This document shows positions 8,411-17,014 of a DNA stretch of 58,691 nt, in pieces. Each line of letters begins with the position of its first letter. Within the stretch, counting starts at the first letter, position 1. The notes beneath the pieces were generated by a model. The model saw nothing but the letters and a program-made list of their open reading frames with translations. It was not told where the DNA came from and ran no database searches. Made by a program: the position numbers and the translations under genes. Origin of the DNA: Synergistetes bacterium JGI 0000079-D21 (GTDB lineage Bacteria; Synergistota; Synergistia; Synergistales; 79-D21); assembly GCA_000402835.1 (NCBI GenBank), contig AQRZ01000058.1:1-58691 (forward strand). The letters are read 5' to 3'.

Positions 8411-9270
8411 GTGTCAATCCCCTTTTCTTTGCCGGCTCGATCCGGATTTCCGGAGAGGGCCAGGGCCGCTTGAAAAACGACGGTTTCCACCATTTCTTTC
8501 ATGCTGCCGGAAAATTCTCCCCCGCGTGGGATCCTCGAAAGATGGGCGAGAAATTCGATGTTCCCGCTCGGTCCCTTAATGGGGGACCAGGTTAACCCCG
8601 CCAGGGTGATTCCCGGCAGACCTCGGACAAAATCGACGAACTCTTCAAGTACTTCCCGGTGGACCTGGGAAGAGCGAACCACTCCCCCTTTTCCGACCCG
8701 GTCCTTGCCCGCCTCGAATTGGGGCTTCACTAGGACGGCCATCTCCCCGTCGGGTTTCAGGATATCCAGCAGTGGCGGCAGCAAGAGTCGCAGCGAAATG
8801 AAGGATACGTCTACCACGATCAGGTCCATCGGCGTCGGAAACGACTCCCGGTTCAGGTAGCGGGCATTCGTCCGTTCCATCACGACGACCCGCGGGTCTG
8901 TGCGGATTTTCCAGGCCAGTTGACCGTATCCCACATCGACCGCGTAGACCCTGGAAGCGTTGCGGGAAAGAAGCACCTCGGTGAAACCGCCCGTGGAGGC
9001 CCCGACATCCAGGCAAACGCGGCCGGAAGGATCAATGCCGAAGACCTCTAGTGCCTTGAGAAGCTTTTTCGCTCCCCGGCTCACCCACTCCGTTTCCTTT
9101 TCGACGATCTCAAGTGTGAGGTCGGGGGAGACGAGCTGCCCTGCCTTTTCCGCGGGGGTTCCATCGATCCGCACGAGTCCCGCCATGATCATCGCCTGGG
9201 CCTTGGCACGGGTAGGCGCGAGCCCTCGTTCCAGGAGGAGCTTATCGAGCCGTTCCTTCGAGCGAGGCAA
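8407..9270 (-). CDS. tlyA: TlyA family rRNA (cytidine-2'-O)-methyltransferase
   Basis: An S4 RNA-binding domain (about 1-65, RLDKLLLERGLAPTRAKAQAMI) followed by an FtsJ/RrmJ-like SAM-dependent methyltransferase domain with CLDVGASTGGFTEVLL, VDVSFISLR and LVKPQFE. Characterised TlyA proteins 2'-O-methylate 16S and 23S rRNA cytidines. Some homologues are annotated as haemolysins. The 287 residues are slightly longer than usual. It overlaps dxs by 29 bases and nadK by 4, within the conserved ispA-dxs-tlyA-recN order. Confidence 0.93.
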   Translation of the reverse strand: MPRSKERLDKLLLERGLAPTRAKAQAMIMAGLVRIDGTPAEKAGQLVSPDLTLEIVEKETEWVSRGAKKLLKALEVFGIDPSGRVCLDVGASTGGFTEVLLSRNASRVYAVDVGYGQLAWKIRTDPRVVVMERTNARYLNRESFPTPMDLIVVDVSFISLRLLLPPLLDILKPDGEMAVLVKPQFEAGKDRVGKGGVVRSSQVHREVLEEFVDFVRGLPGITLAGLTWSPIKGPSGNIEFLAHLSRIPRGGEFSGSMKEMVETVVFQAALALSGNPDRAGKEKGIDT

Positions 9271-11107
9271 GGGCTTTCTCCAGGATCTTTGGAGCTGTCA
9301 GGCCGCAGCTTTCCCATTGGGCTTCAACGGTCGACTGCGGGATGTAGCGGCTTGGCACCCCGAAGCGAAGCACGCGCGCGGCACCCCGAATCGAATTGGC
9401 TCGTGCAGCCACGGCCTCGCCGAATCCTCCACTTACGAATCCGTCCTCGAGCACACAAGCCAGGCGGTTGCCGGAAAGCGTTTCATCGATCCGATCCCAG
9501 TCCGCGGGCTGGACAAACCGGAGGTCAAGCACGGATGGCCCCGGCAGCCCTGCCTGTTCTGCCAGCCCGTGAACCTCCAGGGCAAGGGGGACCGTTCTCC
9601 CGTAAGCCATGATCGTCCAGGATGCTTTGCCTTTGACCAGTTCCTCCGCCTTCCCCCACCCCATTGGACTGGAAGAGACCCTCAGGCAGTTCGGGGCGAT
9701 GCCGCGGGGGAAGCGGATCATTGCTGGATGTCCCTGTCGGTGGGATTCCTGGATCATCCAGCGGGCTTCTTGGGCATCTCGCGGGGCCATGATCGAAATT
9801 CCCGGGATCGATCGTCCCCAGCAGACATCCACCAGGCCATGGTGGGTTTCTCCGTCCTCCCCCACGAGTCCAGCCCGATCGACAAGGAGGATCACGGGGA
9901 GGTCCTGCATGGCAATATCGTGAATCAGCTGATCCATTGCCCTTTGTAGGAAGGTCGAATAGATGAAGACGAACGGCCTCACCCCTCCTGCGGCCAAGCC
10001 TGCGGCGTACGTCAACAGGTGCCCTTCAGCGATCCCAACGTCAAAACACCGGTTGGGCCACCGTTCCTCGAAGCCGTTCAACCGCGTTCCGTCCTTCATG
10101 GCCGCGGTCAGGCAGACGATACGATCGTCGTTTTCGGCCAGTTCCGTCACGGAACGGACAACGACATCGCTCCAGCTTGCTTCGCCGGGGCTCGGTTTTC
10201 CTGACCCTTTCGCCGGAATTCCATGGTAGCGCGTTGGCTCGGCTTCAGCGGGCGGGTACCCTTTCCCCTTTTTTGTGCGGAGGTGGATCAGGAGCGGCTG
10301 TCCATAAAACCGGGAAAGACCGAAAATTTCCAGCAGTTCTTCAAGGTTGTGTCCGTCGAAAGGGCCCCAGTAACTGATTCCCAGGCCCTCGAAGATGTTG
10401 TTGGGTTGAAGCAGTGATTTCATCCGAGTCTTGGATCGGGAGAGCAGGTCCTCGATGGATTCTCCGCGCTGCCTTTTCCGGCATTGATCTTTTACGTACT
10501 CCTTGAACCGCTTGTAGTACGGATTGACCGCAAGACGGGCCAGGTAATCCGCGAGTCCACCTACCGGGCGGCTGATTGACATGGAGTTGTCGTTGAAAAT
10601 CACGGTCAGGCGGCTCCGGGTTTCCCTGACGTTGTTCAGTGCCTCCAGGGCAAGGCCGTTGTAAAGAGCTCCGTCTCCGATGACGGCGATCACTTCGTGG
10701 TCCTGTCCCTTCAGATCTCGAGCCTTTGCGTAACCAAGGGCGGCAGAGATCGACGTGCTGCTGTGCCCCACATCGAAGTGATCGAAAGGGCTTTCCCTTC
10801 GCTTGGGAAAACCCGAAATCCCCCCTTCCCGGCGTAGCGTGTGGAAACGATCGAGCCGGTCTGTGAGGATTTTGTAAGCATAAGCCTGGTGTCCGACATC
10901 AAACACAATTCGATCCTTCCGGGGGTCGAACACACGGAGAAGGGAAACGATAAGCTCGACGGCTCCGAGCGAGGAGGCCAGGTGCCCTCCATTTTCTGTA
11001 ACAACACGAACCATCAGTTCCCGGATTTCCTGGCAGAGTCCCGGCAGCTGTTCCTTTGGCAGTTGTTTGAACGTCTCGTAGTCTTTCAGGTTCTCAAGCA
11101 CACCCAT
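9242..11107 (-). CDS. dxs: 1-deoxy-D-xylulose-5-phosphate synthase
   Basis: Thiamine-diphosphate enzyme that joins pyruvate and glyceraldehyde 3-phosphate, the entry step of the MEP isoprenoid pathway. The 621-residue protein has GHSSTSISAALG, the ThDP motif GDGALYNGLALEALNN and DRAGLVGEDGETHHG. Some usually fixed positions differ: GHQAYAYK for GHQAYPHK, IAEGH for IAEQH and THHG for THQG. The catalytic Glu and His positions (E of AEGH, first H of THHG) remain. Dxr, IspG and IspA are also encoded in the window. Confidence 0.96.
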   Translation of the reverse strand: MGVLENLKDYETFKQLPKEQLPGLCQEIRELMVRVVTENGGHLASSLGAVELIVSLLRVFDPRKDRIVFDVGHQAYAYKILTDRLDRFHTLRREGGISGFPKRRESPFDHFDVGHSSTSISAALGYAKARDLKGQDHEVIAVIGDGALYNGLALEALNNVRETRSRLTVIFNDNSMSISRPVGGLADYLARLAVNPYYKRFKEYVKDQCRKRQRGESIEDLLSRSKTRMKSLLQPNNIFEGLGISYWGPFDGHNLEELLEIFGLSRFYGQPLLIHLRTKKGKGYPPAEAEPTRYHGIPAKGSGKPSPGEASWSDVVVRSVTELAENDDRIVCLTAAMKDGTRLNGFEERWPNRCFDVGIAEGHLLTYAAGLAAGGVRPFVFIYSTFLQRAMDQLIHDIAMQDLPVILLVDRAGLVGEDGETHHGLVDVCWGRSIPGISIMAPRDAQEARWMIQESHRQGHPAMIRFPRGIAPNCLRVSSSPMGWGKAEELVKGKASWTIMAYGRTVPLALEVHGLAEQAGLPGPSVLDLRFVQPADWDRIDETLSGNRLACVLEDGFVSGGFGEAVAARANSIRGAARVLRFGVPSRYIPQSTVEAQWESCGLTAPKILEKALASLEGTAR

Positions 11108-11130
11108 GCCTCTCGTGATTCGCCTCCGTT

Positions 11131-12039
11131 TCAGCTGGACCGGTCCAGCAGGGCTCGGGCGAGTAAACGCAGGGAATTTGCTTCCTGCCCGAAACAGGAC
11201 AACGCCTCGACTGCTGCCCTGCTTTCCTCTCGGGCGATTTCCCTGGCCCTTTCCAAGCCGTAGGCGGAAACAAACGTCACCTTCCCCTGGGCGGAGTCTT
11301 TACCCGGGGTTTTCCCTATTTCCGCAGTTTTTCCCGTGACATCGAGGATGTCGTCAACGACTTGGAAGGCCAAGCCCAAGTGTGTCCCATAATTATATAA
11401 TGCCTTCAGTTTGCCGTCTTCCAACCCGGCGAGTATCCCGCCGGACAGGACTGAGGCACGGATCAGGGCTCCCGTTTTCAGGGACGCGATTTTCCGCACA
11501 AAATCCGGTTCGGCTTCACGGCTTGGGAGATCGGTGTCCAGGACCTGGCCGGCACAGACCCCGGAGGGCCCGATGGCTTTCGCGAATTCCTGGAGAGCCC
11601 CCAGGACCCGCTCAGCAGGGAAAAGGGGCAAGAGATTCGAAATCGCGGTTTCGAAAGCCCAGAGGAGGAGAGAATCCCCGGCCAGCGTGGCGAGCCCTTC
11701 ACCAAAAACCACGTGGTTTGAAGGCTTTCCTCTCCGTAAAGGATCATCATCCATGCAAGGAAGATCGTCGTGAATCAGCGAGGCGGTGTGAAACATCTCA
11801 AGGGCGACCGCCATCGGCACGACCGATTCCGCGGGACAACCGACGAGCCCCGCTGCCTCCAGGCAAAGGAAAGGGCGCAGCCTCTTCCCCCCCGCCCGCA
11901 GGGAATAGCCCATGGCATCCCGTAAGCGCCCGGGGATTCCCGAGTTTTCCGTGAGCAGCCTTTCGATTTCCCGATCGACTTTTTCGCGGCATTGTCGAAG
12001 GCGAAAATCGAGATCCCTTTCCCCTTCGGTTTCCGTCAT
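11131..12039 (-). CDS. ispA: Polyprenyl (geranyl/farnesyl) diphosphate synthase
   Basis: Head-to-tail prenyltransferase that condenses isopentenyl diphosphate with allylic diphosphates. The 302-residue all-helical protein has both aspartate-rich motifs: DDLPCMDDD (first) and DDILD (second). Length and operon place fit short-chain synthases of the IspA type. It starts with an ATGA overlap with xseB and is followed after 23 bases by dxs. Confidence 0.95.
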   Translation of the reverse strand: MTETEGERDLDFRLRQCREKVDREIERLLTENSGIPGRLRDAMGYSLRAGGKRLRPFLCLEAAGLVGCPAESVVPMAVALEMFHTASLIHDDLPCMDDDPLRRGKPSNHVVFGEGLATLAGDSLLLWAFETAISNLLPLFPAERVLGALQEFAKAIGPSGVCAGQVLDTDLPSREAEPDFVRKIASLKTGALIRASVLSGGILAGLEDGKLKALYNYGTHLGLAFQVVDDILDVTGKTAEIGKTPGKDSAQGKVTFVSAYGLERAREIAREESRAAVEALSCFGQEANSLRLLARALLDRSS

Positions 12040-12269
12040 GATCCAGCTTCCTCCCCGTCTAGCGGATTCCAGGCCGTTCCCTCCGAATCGTTCCCGCCCT
12101 CCGTGAGAAGGAGCACCCTTTGCCGCGCCTGTTCAAGAAAGGCCCTGCATTGCTCAGCCTTGGCCATTCCCTCTTCAAAAAGCTTCATCGCTTCTTCCAG
12201 TGCCATTGGTTCGCTTTCCAGCCTCTTGACGATGGCCTGGAGCGTCTCGATTTCCTTTGAAAAACTCAT
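12036..12269 (-). CDS. xseB: Exodeoxyribonuclease VII small subunit
   Basis: Small subunit of exonuclease VII, a single-strand-specific nuclease. From ATG 12269 the protein is 77 residues, the family length, with FSKEIETLQAIVKRLESEP and LEEAMKLFEEGMAKAEQCR forming the helical pair. An earlier in-frame ATG at 12359 would add 30 unrelated residues and run across the rpmB promoter, so it is rejected. The large subunit gene xseA, usually just upstream, is not here. Confidence 0.92.
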   Translation of the reverse strand: MSFSKEIETLQAIVKRLESEPMALEEAMKLFEEGMAKAEQCRAFLEQARQRVLLLTEGGNDSEGTAWNPLDGEEAGS

Positions 12270-12307
12270 GGAACGAACCCTCTTTCCCCTAGTCTGGACG
12301 AACGGAA

Positions 12308-12336
12308 TTGCCAACCGTTCTGCCGTATGATACAAT
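12308..12336 (+). promoter_or_regulatory. Sigma-70-type promoter for rpmB
   Basis: TTGCCA (12308-12313), a 17-base spacer and TACAAT (12331-12336), about 40 bases before the rpmB ATG. It lies in the 107-base gap between divergent xseB and rpmB. No comparably good minus-strand promoter was seen in the gap. Confidence 0.75.
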
Positions 12337-12376
12337 GCCACTCGCTGCATGGTTTCCAATCTGGGAGGGATCGACG

Positions 12377-12571
12377 ATGTCCAAGGTCTGCCAGTGCTGT
12401 GGCCGCGGGCCCGTTACCGGCAATAACGTCAGCCATTCGAACCGCCATACTCGTCGCCGTTGGCAGTTGAACCTGCAAACGGTCCGGGTCGATTTTGGCG
12501 AAGGGGGCCGGACCAAGCTCAAGGTCTGTTCTCGCTGCCTTCGTTCCGGTCTGGTCAAGCGGGCTGTCTAA
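12377..12571 (+). CDS. rpmB: 50S ribosomal protein L28
   Basis: 64-residue L28 starting MSKVCQCCGRGPVTGNNVSHS, with the four cysteines of a zinc-binding form (CQCC near the start, CSRC near the end). GGGAGG precedes the ATG. A longer in-frame reading from 12308 overlaps the promoter and is not used. It is a solitary plus-strand gene with its own promoter and terminator inside a long minus-strand region. Confidence 0.97.
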   Translation: MSKVCQCCGRGPVTGNNVSHSNRHTRRRWQLNLQTVRVDFGEGGRTKLKVCSRCLRSGLVKRAV

Positions 12572-12589
12572 GGGCAGCCCGCCTTTTTT
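12559..12589 (+). terminator. Rho-independent terminator of rpmB
   Basis: GCGGGCTG (12559-12566) pairs with CAGCCCGC (12575-12582), followed by T6 (12584-12589). The stop codon of rpmB lies in the loop. The minus strand has no U-run after this hairpin, so it probably does not serve thiN. Confidence 0.88.
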
Positions 12590-12616
12590 CTCCGGTACCA
12601 CTCCTGCTCCTCCACC

Positions 12617-13348
12617 CTACCTTTCCCACCAGCTGACGTAAAGCCCCATTTCCCCGTCATCCAGGCCAACAACGGTGGGTTCTTCCCCTTCCGGCCGGTT
12701 GCTGATCGCATAGGGAAAATCCTGGTCGAGCTCCGTTTTTTCCAGGGGCCAGTGCACCCCTCTGATTGTGACTCCCTTGCACTGCTTCGAGAAGGCCAAA
12801 AGCGAAACGGCTTCCGGTTTTCTTAGATGGGTAAGCGTCACGCTTTCACCGCCACGGATGAATGTCAGGAGTTCCCTGTGATCGGCAAGCACCGCGTACC
12901 CTGTACTTCCCCTTAGGTTTCCAAGGACAGAAAGAACATTGCTCCAGGCATGGTCGAACCGCCCGCCCCAGCAACCCGTCACGAGAATCTTGACCCCGTC
13001 CGAACGTGAGGCAAGGGCTTTCAGTGCCACCTGGAAATCCGTGTCGTCCTTTTCCCGCGACAGGGACATTACTTCCGCTCCTCTCTCCATTGCGGCCTTC
13101 CAGAGCTTTGGGGAGGCGCTGTCAGCATCCCCGAGAATCAGCGCGGGCAGAAGACCGGCTTCCATACATGCGTTAACCCCCCGGTCGATGGCCCATACGG
13201 TTCGATTTTCGGCGGCTTCAAGCAACCAGTTGACCCGGGGCTTTCGCCCTCCAGCGACCAGGAGGACTTCTTCTCCTGGCGGGATCTGCGGGGAGGACAG
13301 GACGACCTGAGGCAGCCGGATTTCCTCGAATCCCTTCATTTCGATCAA
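12617..13348 (-). CDS. Thiamine diphosphokinase
   Basis: Transfers diphosphate from ATP to thiamine to make thiamine diphosphate. The 243-residue protein has the family motifs ILGDADSAS, KDDTDFQVAL and GGRFDHAWSN in the catalytic domain, then a C-terminal beta domain with GVTIRGVHWPLE and AISN. Its ATG overlaps the ftsK stop by 4 bases. ATG 13339 is an alternative. No TPP riboswitch is visible, as expected for an internal operon position. Confidence 0.93.
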   Translation of the reverse strand: MIEMKGFEEIRLPQVVLSSPQIPPGEEVLLVAGGRKPRVNWLLEAAENRTVWAIDRGVNACMEAGLLPALILGDADSASPKLWKAAMERGAEVMSLSREKDDTDFQVALKALASRSDGVKILVTGCWGGRFDHAWSNVLSVLGNLRGSTGYAVLADHRELLTFIRGGESVTLTHLRKPEAVSLLAFSKQCKGVTIRGVHWPLEKTELDQDFPYAISNRPEGEEPTVVGLDDGEMGLYVSWWER

Positions 13349-15630
13349 CTCCCTCCGCTGAAGGCCTGGCGAAGGATCTCCTCGGCCTTGTCTTCATCGA
13401 CCAGGATCTCTCTTGGCCGGGAGGCTTCCTGGGGCCCCACCATGCCAAGCTGCTCCATGGTGTCGATCAGGCGCGCGGCCCTCGTAAAACCGATTTTCAG
13501 CTGTCTCTGGAGACGGCTGGCTGATGCGATTCCCGTTTGCAGGATGATTGAGACGGCCTCTTCCAGGAGCGGGTCCTCCAGGTTTGCCGCGATCTCCCCC
13601 CATGCTCCGTTTTCGTCGCTGTCGATATCGATGTGCTGGGGTTCACCGAAAACCCGCAGGACATGCTGGATGAAAGCGGTGATTCGGGTTTCGTCGATCC
13701 AGGGGCCCTGTACCCGAAGGGGTTTCGGATAGCGGGAAGTCAAGAGAAGCATGTCTCCTTTTCCGAGGAGCTTTTCCGCTCCTGACAGGTCGATAATCGT
13801 CCTGGAATCCGCCTGGGAAGGGAGCGTAAAGGCGACGCGCGCGGGGATGTTGGCCTTGATCAGACCGGTGACGACGTTTACGGAAGGCCGCTGGGTCGCA
13901 AGGATCAGGTGGATCCCCGTAGCCCTGGCCATTTGGGCAAGCCTGCAGATGTAATCCTCGGCTTCTTTTGGAGATGTCATCATCAGATCGGCCAGTTCGT
14001 CGACAACGATGACAATGTGAGGGAGCCGATCTTTCGGCAGGACTTTCCTGTTATAGGCTTTCAGGTGCCGGACACGTGCGCCCGCGAAAAGTTCGTACCG
14101 GCGCTCCATTTCCCGAATTGCCCAGCCAAGGGCATGGACGGCCTTTTTCGAGTCGACGACGGGAGGGGTGAGGGTGTGGGGAAGCTTTTCGTAGAGCGTC
14201 ATCTCCACGCGCTTGGGGTCGATCAGCAGGAGGCGCAGTTCATCCGGTCTTCTCGCACAGCACAGTCCGATGATGCAGCTTGAAACGAGGACGCTCTTCC
14301 CCGACCCGGTCGTTCCCGCAACGAGGAGGTGAGGCAGGTCTTCCAGTCCCATGACAAGTGGTACGCCGTCCACCGTCAGCCCCAGGGGGAGCGGAAGGTC
14401 GAAATCCCCGCGCTGGAATGGTGTGGACTCAAGAAGGGCCCTTAGCGGCACGATCCATCGCCTAGGGTTGGGTGTTTCGATCCCGACGAAGGTCGTTCCG
14501 GGGATGGGAGCTTCGACCCTCAATGCCGGGACCGCTAGAGCCACGGCCAAGTCGTTGCTGAGCCCCGCGACCTTGCTGACCTTGATTCCCGGTGCGAGCT
14601 GGAGGCGGAACTGGATTACTGTCGGTCCCGTGATTGTTTCAGCCAGTTCCGCTTCGACGCCGAATTCCTCGAGTGTAGAAATGATACGCTCACCCTGATT
14701 GCGGATCAGCTCGTCCGAAACCGGGTTGACCGTAATCCCCTCGTTCCCGAAGAGTTCAAGGGGAGGAGGAAACGCGGAGGGGTCGACGCCATCGGGAAGG
14801 AGGATCTCTTCCTGGATCTCTGCCTGTTCCGGAGCTTCCTCAACAGAGAGGACAAGCGAATCTTCAAGTTCCTCCTCCACGTAGGACGGAGAGAAAGGAA
14901 CGATTTCCGGAGTTTCGGCAGGCTGAGCCCCATCTGTTGAAGGGGAAGGTGTCGATTCGTTCGCAGGGAGACCTGTGTGGATTTTCAGGAGAAGATTCCT
15001 GGCCGGGCGAAGGAAAACTGCCGTCCAGAATTCGCTGAAGCGGCGTATCCCAGCCTGCAGCGTGCCGCGGAACGCCGATGCCCAGCGAACGAAATCCAGA
15101 GGTTCGATCAGCCCATACAGGGTCGCGGAAAGGAAAACTCCGAAAAGCCCCGCGAGAACGATCCCCAGTACCCCCGTCTGTTTCAAGAGGAATCCGCCGA
15201 TCGCCCTCCCGAGGAGTCCCGGGTTGAACCACTCACTTGAAGCGAGAGGCCAGGCTCCCTGGCCGATGAAAAGAACGACCTCCAGGCAAAAATACAGGAC
15301 GATGGTTCCAACCGCCTGCCTTGTCAGGTCCTGGACCGGTTTCCTCAGAAGATGGAAAATCCCGCAGTAAAGGATGAAAAGAAGGAGGAGAACGGCTCCC
15401 CCTCCAGTGATTCCGAAAAAGTTTTTACGGACGACTTGCCCCCACGCTCCGGTCAGGTCGGTGTAAAGGGATGCAAGGAAATAGATTGACAGGAAGAGCA
15501 AAAAGACGACGAACCCATCCATCCATACCCGTGTTCCCGCAGAATCGACGGGTCTTCCCCGCATCGGGGAGTCCTCTTGCTCGCGAAGTTCGGGGTACTG
15601 TTTCCTAGCCTTCGCCATCGCCGATCTCAC
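13345..15630 (-). CDS. ftsK: DNA translocase FtsK/SpoIIIE
   Basis: Membrane-anchored DNA pump for chromosome segregation at the septum. The 761-residue protein has four membrane segments (about 36-56, 74-95, 107-124, 152-174), an acidic and proline-rich linker (about 225-285), the motor domain with Walker A GTTGSGKS (439-446) and Walker B IVIVVDELAD, and a C-terminal winged-helix gamma domain (about 695-761) that reads KOPS-like sites. It overlaps tldD by 26 bases upstream. Confidence 0.97.
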   Translation of the reverse strand: MRSAMAKARKQYPELREQEDSPMRGRPVDSAGTRVWMDGFVVFLLFLSIYFLASLYTDLTGAWGQVVRKNFFGITGGGAVLLLLFILYCGIFHLLRKPVQDLTRQAVGTIVLYFCLEVVLFIGQGAWPLASSEWFNPGLLGRAIGGFLLKQTGVLGIVLAGLFGVFLSATLYGLIEPLDFVRWASAFRGTLQAGIRRFSEFWTAVFLRPARNLLLKIHTGLPANESTPSPSTDGAQPAETPEIVPFSPSYVEEELEDSLVLSVEEAPEQAEIQEEILLPDGVDPSAFPPPLELFGNEGITVNPVSDELIRNQGERIISTLEEFGVEAELAETITGPTVIQFRLQLAPGIKVSKVAGLSNDLAVALAVPALRVEAPIPGTTFVGIETPNPRRWIVPLRALLESTPFQRGDFDLPLPLGLTVDGVPLVMGLEDLPHLLVAGTTGSGKSVLVSSCIIGLCCARRPDELRLLLIDPKRVEMTLYEKLPHTLTPPVVDSKKAVHALGWAIREMERRYELFAGARVRHLKAYNRKVLPKDRLPHIVIVVDELADLMMTSPKEAEDYICRLAQMARATGIHLILATQRPSVNVVTGLIKANIPARVAFTLPSQADSRTIIDLSGAEKLLGKGDMLLLTSRYPKPLRVQGPWIDETRITAFIQHVLRVFGEPQHIDIDSDENGAWGEIAANLEDPLLEEAVSIILQTGIASASRLQRQLKIGFTRAARLIDTMEQLGMVGPQEASRPREILVDEDKAEEILRQAFSGGS

Positions 15631-17014
15631 ACCCTCCTACGAGCAGATTCCGAATGAGAAGGCTGGGCTGCCCATCCGTGACCGGAACACTCTGGCCATC
15701 CTTCCCGCATAATCCGGGTTCGAAGTGGAGGTCGCTCCCAATCGCTTCGATCTGTTTCAGGGTTTCAGGTCCGTTGCCGATCAGGGTCGCCCCCCGGACG
15801 GGCTTTCCAATCCGTCCGTTCTCGATAAGAAAGGCCTCGGTCACCTGGAAAACGAAATCACCTGAGGTCGGGTTGACCTGCCCCCCTCCCATCTTCGTCA
15901 CGAGCAGGCCCTTCCCTGCCTTTTCCAGCAAGCCTTCAAACGGTTCTTCCCCGGGCAAGAGGAACGTGTTGCTCATTCTTGGCAGGGGCAGGTTCCGGTA
16001 GGAACCACGCCTGCCGTTTCCCGTCAGGGGCAGTCCGCCCTTCCTGGCCGATTGAACGTCGGTCAGATACGCTTTCAGAACTCCCTGCTCGATCAGGACG
16101 GTGCGCTGTGCCGGTGTCCCTTCGTCATCGGTTTCGTAGCTCCCGTACGCTTTTGGGATCGTTGCATCGTCCACAAGTGTGACAAGCGGGCTTGCGACCT
16201 GTTCCCCGAGGCGTTCGCGGTAAACCGAGTAGTCTTTTTGGACGATATCCGCTTCCAGCCCGTGTCCGCAGGCTTCGTGTATCATCGTCCCTCCGGCCAG
16301 GCCGGAGAGCACGACCGGCATCCGCCCGGCCGGGCATTGGCACGCCTCAAGCATGAGCAGGGCCCTGGCAAGAGCCTGTTGGCCGACCTCCAGGGGGGAC
16401 AGGTCGTCCCAGAAATTCCCGGGTCCGGTTTGAAACGCGCGGACCTCATATCCGGTCTGAATCGTTCCCTTCCGCTCGACTGTTACCTGGACAGCAAAAA
16501 GGGAGTGAAACCGGAGGTCCGATACGATCTTACCGTCCCCACGGACCACGAGGGTGCGACGTCCGGAAACCTTCGCGCGGAGAGTCACCTGTCGAACAAG
16601 CGGGGAGGCGTTACGGATAGACCGGTCGATCTCTCCGAGAGGGTCGGTGGCGGGAGCCTTTAACCGGATGGGTTCGAAATCCGGCGAGTCACCCGGCGTC
16701 ACGGGAGGTTTCCCAACAAGGGGAAAGCCCGCCCTAGCAAGGGTTTCTTCCATGCAACGCCAGGCGCCCATCGGGGAAGAGTCGGGGGAGTGAGAGAAGA
16801 GGGAGTGCTCGTTGAGGATGACCCTCGCCCCGACGCCACTCGAAGCGGCCGAGGAAACCTCCTCGACTCTCCCCTTTTCGAAAACCACACTATGTCCCGA
16901 AGCGGACTGGACGAAGATGTCGGAATAGTCAACGGTTCTGCCTGAAAGGCCTGCCAGGTGTTCGCCGAGCGACTTCCAGCCGTCGGCAAGGGGTTCAACC
17001 TTCATCAGCGTCAT
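15605..17014 (-). CDS. tldD: TldD-type metalloprotease subunit
   Basis: TldD works with TldE/PmbA as a zinc protease that degrades unfolded peptides, matures some RiPPs and acts on antitoxins. The 469-residue protein has the HEACGH metal motif (HExxxH), then GLEAD, GTPAQRT and the C-terminal Cys-bearing segment PGLCGKDGQSVPV. The partner gene pmbA is not in the window. It overlaps both yqeH and ftsK. Confidence 0.92.
   Translation of the reverse strand: MTLMKVEPLADGWKSLGEHLAGLSGRTVDYSDIFVQSASGHSVVFEKGRVEEVSSAASSGVGARVILNEHSLFSHSPDSSPMGAWRCMEETLARAGFPLVGKPPVTPGDSPDFEPIRLKAPATDPLGEIDRSIRNASPLVRQVTLRAKVSGRRTLVVRGDGKIVSDLRFHSLFAVQVTVERKGTIQTGYEVRAFQTGPGNFWDDLSPLEVGQQALARALLMLEACQCPAGRMPVVLSGLAGGTMIHEACGHGLEADIVQKDYSVYRERLGEQVASPLVTLVDDATIPKAYGSYETDDEGTPAQRTVLIEQGVLKAYLTDVQSARKGGLPLTGNGRRGSYRNLPLPRMSNTFLLPGEEPFEGLLEKAGKGLLVTKMGGGQVNPTSGDFVFQVTEAFLIENGRIGKPVRGATLIGNGPETLKQIEAIGSDLHFEPGLCGKDGQSVPVTDGQPSLLIRNLLVGGCEIGDGEG

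Noticed and set aside
12308..12376. N-terminal extension of ribosomal protein L28
   Set aside because: The extension lies over the -35/-10 promoter elements and is unlike any L28. ATG 12377 has the ribosome-binding site.
12559..12589. Hairpin as terminator of thiN
   Set aside because: On the minus strand no U-run follows. All features fit termination of plus-strand rpmB.
13300..13400. TPP riboswitch for thiamine diphosphokinase
   Set aside because: The gene overlaps ftsK with no leader, and no THI-box sequence was seen.
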